A stretch of DNA of 64,000 nucleotides. Origin: Ancylostoma caninum. Taxonomy: Eukaryota > Nematoda > Chromadorea > Rhabditida > Ancylostomatidae. Positions 55,678-64,000 of this stretch are shown here, piece by piece. Numbering within the stretch: position 1 is the stretch's first letter; the number at the start of each line of letters is the position of its first letter. The translations under genes were made by a program, and so were the position numbers. Location of the stretch: contig JBAJFG010000574.1 in NCBI GenBank assembly GCA_037903475.1, forward strand, positions 310,001-374,000, in the 5' to 3' direction. Below the pieces are notes generated by a model. The model was not told the DNA's origin. It ran no database searches and worked only from the letters and a program-made list of their open reading frames with translations.

Positions 55678-58086
55678 TTAGCATAGGTTTGCACAGTACC
55701 GTAGGCCGGCTTGTTATGACCCAGTGTTTTTAGCACCTGGCCAGTAAATATGCACAGCTGCATCAAACAGATGACTCAGGTGTGACATGGATATGCATGC
55801 AGCAGCTTTTAAACTTAGCTAACACCATTGATCAAATTACGCTACGGCTGAAAGTGCAAAGAGCTCAGGATGGGTACGGTAGCCTGTTCGCGATTAGTTC
55901 ATGGCTGGTAGAGAAACTCTTACGGCGGATTTCTCAACCACTGGTTAATATGCTTACATCAGACACTATTTATATACATGGAAGAGAAATACTTGAGCCC
56001 TCGTGCCTTGACTTTATCAGAAAATTAAATTGAAAGAAACTATATCAACTGAGGCCATTCATAGCAATTATCAGAAAATCATTGAGATCATCAAAAAGCT
56101 AGGCAAAAAACCGCACAGTTAATGCGTTCCAAGCTCCTGAACTACTTTAGATGAAATCCAAACCTAACCTGCAACGTTACAGTCGTGTTGTATGGTATCG
56201 TATTGCTGGGCGGTGGAACATTTGTCATGAACTTCTAACGACCCGATGGCGAAACCGGTACAGATGCTGTAGCTTCACGTCAAGCAACGCTTCAAACTAT
56301 ACCCCAGAAATTTGAAAAAAAAACTACTTTTTTCGATTTTAGCGGAAAAAAGTGACGAAAGGTTAGTACCGTGCACAAATCTATTAATCGTGGAAGAAGA
56401 ACCGTGGAATTAGAACCACTCCAACATAAAAACTATAAAAGAAGAAAAATTTGAAGTTCTCTTCCGTTAGTTCTGGTTTTTTTTTTGAAGATTTCTCCTT
56501 TTTGTTGGATTTCTATGGATTCTGCTGATGGGAAGAACTCTGATTTTTGAGTAAACCCTCACTTCTTCAAATTTTTGAATACGAACGAAGACCATACTGG
56601 TATTTTCTTTAGCTTAAGAAGGGCTCCGTGGGTTTCCAATGAATTATATCCATTCTTTTGATATTTAAATTTTTACTGGAACCTCCTGGATAACCTCCCA
56701 AATTAGCACTATCACTATTTATATACTTATCACATGGCGTATCCGTAAGAGTACAACGTACAGAGCCCGGATGCATTGTTGAGATTACCTATGGTTAGCG
56801 AGGTAACATAGCCAAATTTACCCACCTATCAACATGTTCGCTCATACGTGACGTTATAAACATCCAGTTGCAACCCGTGGGTAATCATACACATGAGATT
56901 ACCAATCCTTCTAATGATATATCCGGGTCCAGATTCAGATTCAGTGACCCTAACCGTTATAAAAACACCAAAAAAAGTAGGAATAGACACAAAAAATAGG
57001 AGGCAACCAAATTTTTTTGACATGCCTTTAGAATTTATTCACAGCGATTTCCACAAATAAACTATGCTGTCCATAACATGGCCGCCGACAAAGCAGCAAA
57101 AGACGTCACTCGGAGATGAGGTCGTTGACGTGGGTTGCGTTTGCACCAACGCTATAATTAACCTCTTCTACCCATGTTCTTTGAGAGTTTATGGACCCCA
57201 GATGGCCTTTGCTGCGTTGGCGACGTTCCTGTTGAAGAATGAGACAGATGTCTTACTTCTGTGCCATCGATACCACCAATTCTCTGGTGAATAGCACGCT
57301 CACGCACCAGCGTTATAGTGCGAACGCAACGAGGCCATTGTGAATGAATTAACAATCGAGGCGATGGTGAATGGCACAGCCCGCCTGGTCCCTCCTAATT
57401 CAAAAGCTCAGAGTGGTCCCAATGGCAAGCGCTCGTAGATGGCAGTGATGGATCACCTGAATATGAGGTCCCTATTGTGTTACGTATAGGGTCATTCAGC
57501 TTCTATAGCGTAATGGGATTAGGTGTGTTGACATTATGCTCCTTCTAAAGTAGCTATCAAGTTCGTCCCGTCACCAAGACCCGCAGAAATTTAGCAGAGC
57601 CGAAAGAAAGAAACTGAAACCAGTGGAGGACTAAGAGTATTACTTTCTACAGTTCCTATAGTAGTGCGCTTGGATAGAACTTCCCAGTCACGGAGTTTTG
57701 CAAACACTAGGATTTTGCGATGCTTCCAAAAGACTCGGACCACAACGAGAAAGAAGATAAACCAGGACTAGGATTCATGAACGCATGACCAATGGAAAAC
57801 AGGTTACCAAACCAACTTACAGGTCCTGCGTCTCTTAAAAGGACACAGTTTACAAGGCAATTAACGCTAAACATCGTTGGCTTCACTAGTTAACTATTCG
57901 TGAATTCTAGCCCATATAGGAAAAAAACCACTCTATACTAAGCTTCTTTTGTGTTGACATCACATGTCACAGGATAGATACTCGGCCTTCTTCTTTTCAA
58001 GGTCAACAGGCAGCAAGCCACGCCAAAGTATACGAAAGAAAATATCTCTGACTCAATAATACTTCGAAGGTGAAGGTTCTCGCTGT
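55678..58086. other. Intergenic, one dispersed repeat
   Basis: Apart from the ATTACCC-type repeat at 56766 nothing is recognised. A - strand frame at 57158-57355 (IHQRIGGIDGTEV) vaguely recalls a transposase nuclease motif but lacks any companion motif. Confidence 0.4.
56766..56935. repeat. ATTACCC-type dispersed repeat with inverted ends
   Basis: Starts cccggatgcattgttgaga and ends, read inverted, cccggatatatcattagaa. The interior includes aacatgttcgctcatacgtg and cccgtgggtaatcat. About 170 bp. The best-preserved member with recognisable ends. Confidence 0.65.
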
Positions 58087-58552
58087 TTAAAGGCAGCAGG
58101 AGCTGAAATCCTCGACTCCGAGCTGAGCTGTGTGTGATGAAGTACAGACTAGGCACATCATAAATGTGAAACGAACACAGACAATGATGGCTTACCTGCA
58201 CAGAAATTGGAACATTCGTCGCGAACACGCCTGGCCGTGTTCGCGCGCGGACGAGTTTTCCCCGGCGCAAAGCCATTGCGGTGCGTGGTTTGGCGCAAAG
58301 GGAAAACGAAATGCATTCAATTCACAGGGTTTCATGGCGGGACTCGGCCAAAACCACGCGCCGCAATGGCTTTCGCGCCGGGGAAAACTCGTCCGCGCAC
58401 GAACACGGCCAGGCGTGTTCGCGACGAATGTTCCCTTTTCTCTGCAGGCAAGCCATCACTGTCTGTGTTCGTTTCACATTTATGATGTGAGTCTGTACTT
58501 CACCACTCGCAGCTCAGCTCAGAGTCGAGAATTTCAGATCTGCTGCCTTTAA
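58087..58552. mobile_element. 466-bp near-palindromic TTAA element
   Basis: Bounded by TTAA (58087-58090 and 58549-58552) with AGGCAGCAG ends. The left arm from about 58087 to 58290 pairs with the right arm from 58552 back to about 58345, roughly 90 percent identical (shared words include cacatcataaatgtgaaacg, gcgaacacgcctggccgtgt, ggacgagttttccccggcgc). The loop is about 50 bp. The transcript would be one long hairpin. No coding capacity. Confidence 0.92.
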
Positions 58553-60159
58553 ACAGTATTTCGAAATTCTTACAGGAGAAGACCTGCTCCAGACAGCAAT
58601 GGTAAAAATTCTGGAGCTGCAGCTCTTCGTCTTTTGATCTACTCGAATACCTTCAAGCGCATAGAAATAAATAATTCATAGGCCACGAGATAGGCTTACA
58701 AGTTAGCAAGTGACTGTACTTTAGTTTATAAAAATAACTAGGGCTTCTCCACCTTCTAGTGAAGTGAAAGTCACTGCACAGCTTCGCATAGTGTGGTTCG
58801 AAAAGCTATACTATCTTACTTGTAGCTTTTGTGCTGAGACTTAAGTCGGATTCAACCATCTATTTAAACGATAGATTTAACCGGTCAAGTTGGGCAACCG
58901 GTTAAATTGGGCACTATTTGTCCCTACCTGTAGGGACCAGTCTAGATGCAACCAGGTTCCAGTGGGGTTGGGTAAATTTGATCAAGTGATAGGTTTAGGT
59001 TAGGTTTTTTGTAGACACCTTTTGGAAGAGGAAACCTGGCAGGTCAAATTTATTCATATCAGGCTATCCGAAATTCTGCTTCTAAGGAAATCTTCAGCAA
59101 CGAATCTTGTACTCATTACGAGAACAATTCCTCCTTTTGTGCTAATTTCTCTCCATAAATTCGTAATGTACCAGTTCCTTCCTCAACGTTGTTAGTTGAA
59201 CTTTTCAGTGGTAATATTTGAGCTCAATACTATACTACCAAAAACCAGGAACTGACGTTTCTATCAGGGAAAATATAATTGTGTGGAACTACGGCTAGAT
59301 TCCTGACTCACCTTAATGGATACACTGTTTTGTCACGAATGAACCATTCTAATCCTATCAACGTATCATGGATATCCGGTTACAATGTCATAATGGATCA
59401 ACATTTGCTTACCCGGTTTCAGCTGAGGAAAACATCCATAACCGTCGTGTTACTGGAACCCAGAGCAATCACATTTAAGTGGAAGGTTTAAAAAAGGTTA
59501 ACTTCAGCAGTTCATCCAAGAAGATGAAAAGAGTTCGTCATTGAATGGAGGTGATAGTGCGTCCTAGCGGTCATTTTTCATTGCCAGCATGACGCTGCGC
59601 TATGTTGAAGGTTAGATGTAAAAAAACATGTATGGATGCCTTTGTCACTTCCAAGTTCTGTAAGGATTTTTGGACTTAATCTGGCACTTACCTCTCGTCT
59701 ATTAGCTTCATACATACCTAGACACACATGGGTGAGGACTGGGGGACGCATGCATCATTGAGATTACCCATGGTGAACCATTGTCTCTATCCGGCTGCTT
59801 CCCATAGGTAATCGCACCTATAGGCACGAGATTACCCTTCCTACCAATGGCGCACTCGGCCCCTGATTTGGGCTACATACTTCATCTCAGTGAGCCGCCT
59901 ACTACGTACTCTTCAAAGTTAATTTCACCCCGACTTGGGTAAACTTTCGTAATTACAAGTATATCAATGTGCTACTAGTGAGCCAGGAACACCAGCGCTT
60001 CGAGGAAATCTTAATTCCAGTGTGGTTCATCCAGTGGCATAAATACGCTTCCTTGGATATCTAGTTTAGATATAGTACTGCTGTCCTACAGAATTCTGTT
60101 CCTAAAGAATGCTTTATGGAGCGGATATGTGTATCCGAGAGTTCCACGGCAGGTTATTC
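58553..60159. other. Intergenic, one dispersed repeat
   Basis: No gene supported. A short ggttaaattgggca/ggtcaagttgggcaacc direct repeat occurs near 58880. An ATTACCC-type repeat is listed separately. Confidence 0.4.
59744..59870. repeat. ATTACCC-type dispersed repeat
   Basis: gcatgcatcattgagattac, then cccatggtgaacc, and at the end gcacgagattacccttcc followed by caatggcgcactcgg. A shortened member of the family at 56766 and 63483. Confidence 0.55.
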
Positions 60160-61127
60160 TTAACCGACTAAAAAGGGTTTGCTACCAACTATGGGACGCG
60201 AAGATGGATAAATTATACTGGATAGCAGAACGGACAAAGACCACTGGAAGCGAAAACACAACAGTACCGTAAATCTCATGAAGTCGTAGAGAAAGCGATT
60301 CCCATCTTGCCTCCCACGGCTGCTGGATACGGGTCCAGGAGCTGGTTTTACCTGAAAACTCGTCTCGGAAAACTTCGAAGAAGGCGCCCAAGTCGAACCC
60401 AAACTCGACAGAAATGATTTCTCCTCTGAAGGATATGTATGGATAAGGGTCCTGAAATGATGATAGAATATCCTTGACCTCGGAAACTAAACATTGGTTC
60501 CAATTTCCATCACTGGAAAGACCATGTCTATAAGAATGTGAAGGTTACACCGTTAACTATATTTTAGGACGTGAATCAGGCCCAGCTTTCGGCATAACTA
60601 GCCAAGCAGAGGGACAGTCACGAGCTTTTCCTGGAGAAATCCTTGTGGCATCAAAAATGCTAATTCGCGCTTGGATATACAGGCAGAAGCCACTAAATTT
60701 ATGAAAATTTTTAGTGTTTGGACCCTCTTTGACTTTCATGGCGCCAATTTCTGCTGGACCACTTTCATCAGCAGATCCTTCGGACGTAATTAACGTCGGA
60801 GCCGAATGAGTCACGCGAAACATTATCTCGTCGTCGTGTCGGCCACCAGCAACTTCAGCCTGTCTGCCTGCCGATCAGTTTTTCCCATCGCAAACCCCGG
60901 GGATGCATCATTTTGTCTTCGTTTCGTAATTGCGCGAACACAGATCTTATCAACCAGGAAATCAGTTCATGAAATCTAGCCAATGACAAGTGACGTACAG
61001 TATCCAGGGTGTGTGTAGATAGATCTACATCACGATAAGCAACTCCGTTGAGCAGGATTTCCATGAACAATTGATAGATAACTCCGCAGCACATTTGCAT
61101 CCGGAGATACTTCAACATTCCGGACAT
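60160..61127 (-). CDS. Unassigned open segments, possible gene or element remnant
   Basis: Three - strand open segments lie in order: 61127-60855 (MSGMLKYLRMQMCCGVIYQL), 60823-60557 (MFRVTHSAPTLITSEGSADE; later FSGFCLYIQARISIFDAT) and about 60525-60182 (SSDGNWNQCLVSEVKDILSS; YISFRGEIISVEFGFDLGAF). The last stays open for over 110 codons and begins after a ttatag acceptor. I could not join them in phase and recognise no family; coding status is uncertain. Confidence 0.25.
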
Positions 61128-61559
61128 TTCGAATTCATGGTGCCATTAATATCCGGAATGTGCTCAGGAATGAAGTCAATACAGACTATGTGGCGGTTTT
61201 TTGTGTAATCACACACAAAGCACCTACCAACGGTGTCCACAAACGACGTGTTGATGGCAACGGACGCAGGCGGAATCGCGGCAACGAACGTCGAATTTCG
61301 CAATGTCGCAGAGTTTCGCAACGTTCTCGCTACACTCGTCGTATTTACTACGGTCTTGTGATGATGAAATCGAGCCGTAATGCAAGCCGCGATTACGAAA
61401 CACACGCGCCGTTACAAATTGCGCGATACCGTAACCGAGAGGATTCGATGTGTAACAATAGGCTGACTCAGTTAATTATCTCCATATAGGCTGTTGGATG
61501 GATGATGAATATTTATATAAGCCGACGATTCGGATTAATCATCGCTATCGGCGCCCTTT

Positions 61560-62620
61560 ACATCTCTACATTTTCCTCGCTTTCTTTTCATTCCCTTATG
61601 CCTTTCGCTTTTCCTCCTCCAGAGTTCCAGCACGGCTCATCCCCTTCCGTACTATTGCGAGACCCATCAATCTACCCAATTTCGAAATTCCATTCACCGC
61701 CCCTTCACACACGACACTCCTCCATTTCTTCTTGTTCTTCACCAGTGATCCTCGTATCCTTCTCTTTCACTGTTCAATCTTTTCGTCCTCTTGACATTAC
61801 CCTCTTTCTTTTTCCTTGCTTTTCTTTAGTCATCCTACATCTCTCAGCAGTTGTTTAAGGAATGTTGCTCGAAATCATTGCTTTTCCTTCCTTGACCCCT
61901 TTCCTCGTCTATCTCCCTCATCTTGTCTGCTTTTCTATTTTTAATCCCATTCTGTTTTCCTATGTACATCTACTCCACATTTTCTTCTTCTCATTCATCT
62001 AGCTTCCCTATCTTTCTCCGCTTTCCTTTCTCCTGCCTCTTTCCTCTCACAATTTCCATTTATTTTCTTGTGTTTCTGTGTTTCGCGCAGTGGTCAACGA
62101 CCCTAGCTCAAGTTTATACCGTTCTCATTCATTCATCCATTCTTTCTTTCTTTCTTTCTTTTTTCTTCTCTTTTTTCCTTTTCCTTTTCCTTCTCTTTCC
62201 TGCTCGCTCTCACTGCTCAGCGACCGGAGCTCAAACTTACACCTTTCTCTTTCTTTCCTTTTTTCTTTTCTTTTTCCTTCTCTTTCTTGCCCGCTCTCAT
62301 ACCCTCTCTCTGTCTCCCTCTGTCTCTTTCGCCGTGTTTGCTTCTCTCTTCCTCTCAGACCCTGTCTCCCCTTGTCTCCTTTTATCTTTCTCTCTCTCTG
62401 GGACTTTTGAACCAAGTTTATTTTCTCTTCAAGCATGATTTAAGTAAACTTGCGAATTTCTGTGCCTATTTCTTCTTTTACTCATATATCTGTAATTGTT
62501 CGGAACATCCCTCTTTATTTTTGCTCACCACATGCCACTCTTCCTCTCATCCCCGCCTCTCTTGTCATTTCCACCTTTTTGTATTCCATTTCCCGTTTTC
62601 TTCACGTTTTAAGTTTTCTT
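61560..62620 (+). repeat. 1-kb pyrimidine-rich tract
   Basis: The + strand is strongly biased to C and T, with runs such as ctttctttctttctttc (62142-62160) and repeated cctttt/tctct words. Long + strand frames rich in Ser, Leu and Phe and - strand frames rich in Arg, Glu and Lys follow from composition alone and are not annotated. Confidence 0.75.
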
Positions 62621-64000
62621 TATTTCGCTGAGGTGGCTTCGAAACGTTGCCGAGTTAAGTCATTCGATAGTTCGGAAAATTTTCTCCAATTTTCGCCTCC
62701 ATGCCATTTCCAGGCGGTTGAAAGGAAGTTTATATCGAAAAGTTAGGCCGTAAATAAAGACAAACCTTAAAAGCCGGAGGAAGACCAAAAGCATTCTTAA
62801 AAAAATTGCGAAGTACCTTGGTTCAAGGGTCAGAGAGCATGCAGATTATTTCTCCGTTTAGTCTTCTTTTATCTATATGCTTGGTTTTTTCCCCTCCCCA
62901 TCGAAATCCTTCTGAAGGCGCTCAACGAACCCTGCATTAACGACCATTGAGCCTTAATTAATACCGTTTTCTCTACCACTGTCCTATCCTAGTCGTATAG
63001 TCTGGCGCACAAAGAGCACAGTAGCCCCAACCTCCTAAGCCGATTCTTCCTCGAGCACAACGTCGATCTCTCAACGTGCAGCGGTCCCTTAGCAATTAAA
63101 GCCTCCCGAACGCATTATTAGGCTATAGAGGCTCTCTTTGTTCGCCGGATTCTCCTGAGGCGCGTTCGGTGCCGCGAGAAGAGGTCGTTTTGTGCGGCGC
63201 GGACGACAAGCCGCGCTTCTCGCCTGATCTCTGTCATTTTCCGGAACAACGCCCATTTGTGTGCTTCGAATTGCTCACACGCATCGTTTTGAATGAAAGA
63301 CGAAAGATCTGAAGTGTTCCAAGGCCCATGGATTAAGACTGGCGCAGAAGTAGATTCAGATGAGGGGAAGACAGCCCATGTGACTTCGTTGTGGCCGTTT
63401 GCGGATAAATTCCAGAGGATAGCATAATCCCCGCTGTTCTACTGTGGCTGTTTCTGAATAAATTCTGCAGAATAACAGAGTGGGAACCAAATTCATCATT
63501 GGGATTACCCATCGCGAACGAGTTAAAGTACAGGAATTTACCATTTACTTTACTCCCATCATCATGTTTACACATACGTGATCTTGTCTATGCCCTGCTA
63601 CTACCCATGGGTATGAGATTACCCAACTTCAAATGACGCATCCGGACTCAAATCACGTACATATTTCCAGAATTTATGCTGATTTTCGAGTAAATTCCGG
63701 CTAAACACTGTGTATGACTTGCATTTTTTTTAAACGCATCGGCGAATCTCGTTCAGAATTTGGAACTTTCCGGATGAACCCTCTTGTTTCCTCTTGGATT
63801 CCGGGAAAATTCCACCTAGTCTTCTTGCCAAATTAGAATTCAGACGGAAACTACCATTGCGGAATTGCTACAGATGATCATGGCTTCCCTCCAGTTATTT
63901 ATTCAATGCACAGAATTTTACCCTAACCTCACTAATTATTTATTCGGCCGTTTTCCTTGGAGTTTTTGAGATTTATAACAATTTGTTAATACTATACTAT
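62621..64000. other. Intergenic to window end
   Basis: A GC-rich pocket at 63145-63225 with hairpin potential (gcgccgcgag-type words) lies in otherwise ordinary DNA. The only recognised repeat is the ATTACCC-type member at 63483. No gene supported. Confidence 0.4.
63483..63645. repeat. ATTACCC-type dispersed repeat
   Basis: ttcatcattgggattaccca, catgtttacacatacgtgat, tacccatgggtatgagatta, ending atgacgcatccgg. Same order as the 56766 copy. Confidence 0.6.

Noticed and set aside
57158..57355. - strand IHQRIGGIDGTEV frame as a Harbinger-type nuclease
   Set aside because: Only one weak motif, with no following catalytic residues or inverted ends.
61112..61489. Arg-rich + strand frame and overlapping - strand frame
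   Set aside because: Both strands are open over the same CpG-rich segment; no splice support or recognisable motif.
61498..62746. Long Ser/Phe/Leu-rich + frames and Arg/Glu/Lys-rich - frame
   Set aside because: Compositional consequence of the pyrimidine tract.
1..64000. CRISPR arrays, bacterial operons or phage features
   Set aside because: Spliced genes, tRNA without encoded CCA and trans-splice acceptors show eukaryotic nuclear DNA; no spacer-repeat arrays are present.

Overview
This window reads as nuclear DNA of an intron-rich nematode, most likely a strongylid of the hookworm type. The evidence is many short GT-AG introns ending in TTTCAG-like acceptors, acceptors placed directly against start codons as expected for spliced-leader trans-splicing, and a very high density of small inverted-repeat elements and non-LTR retrotransposons. 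The species call is inference; no database search was possible. Exon boundaries were found by reading splice sites and checking that the reading phase closes across every junction.

Left part (1-8.3 kb): the 3' portion of a bifunctional coenzyme A synthase gene (COASY, + strand) converges tail to tail, 334 bp apart, on an 11-exon homologue of the U2 snRNP-associated splicing factor Tat-SF1/CUS2 (HTATSF1, - strand). One HTATSF1 intron holds a 59-bp minisatellite of about 12.5 copies.

9.3-16.5 kb: a 7.2-kb block whose two ends are inverted copies of the same TTAA-flanked terminal sequence. It carries an intact multi-exon gene for an unrecognised 388-residue protein with a helical, coiled-coil-like middle, two further phase-linked coding exons, GC-rich repeat arms in mirrored order, and several nested small elements. 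This is the most unusual structure in the window.

16.5-35 kb: repeat-rich DNA around a five-exon gene for a small secreted DOMON-domain protein (21.6-27.1 kb), then a decayed reverse-transcriptase element and more small inverted-repeat elements.

35.5-40.8 kb: a mitochondrial ClpX-type AAA+ unfoldase gene on the - strand, with Walker A, Walker B and sensor-2 motifs intact and a repeat array in its largest resolved intron. At 45.4 kb there is a class II tRNA-Ser(AGA) gene.

47-51.7 kb: a non-LTR (CR1-like) retrotransposon with both ORFs intact, overlapping by ATGA, so probably a young insertion. To the right are one small plausible single-exon gene (55.5 kb), a 466-bp near-palindrome (58.1 kb), one unassigned open region (60-61 kb), a 1-kb pyrimidine tract and dispersed ATTACCC-type repeats. 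The host genes do not form an operon or a pathway: they serve CoA synthesis, splicing, an extracellular role and mitochondrial proteostasis. The main coherent theme of the window is mobile DNA.
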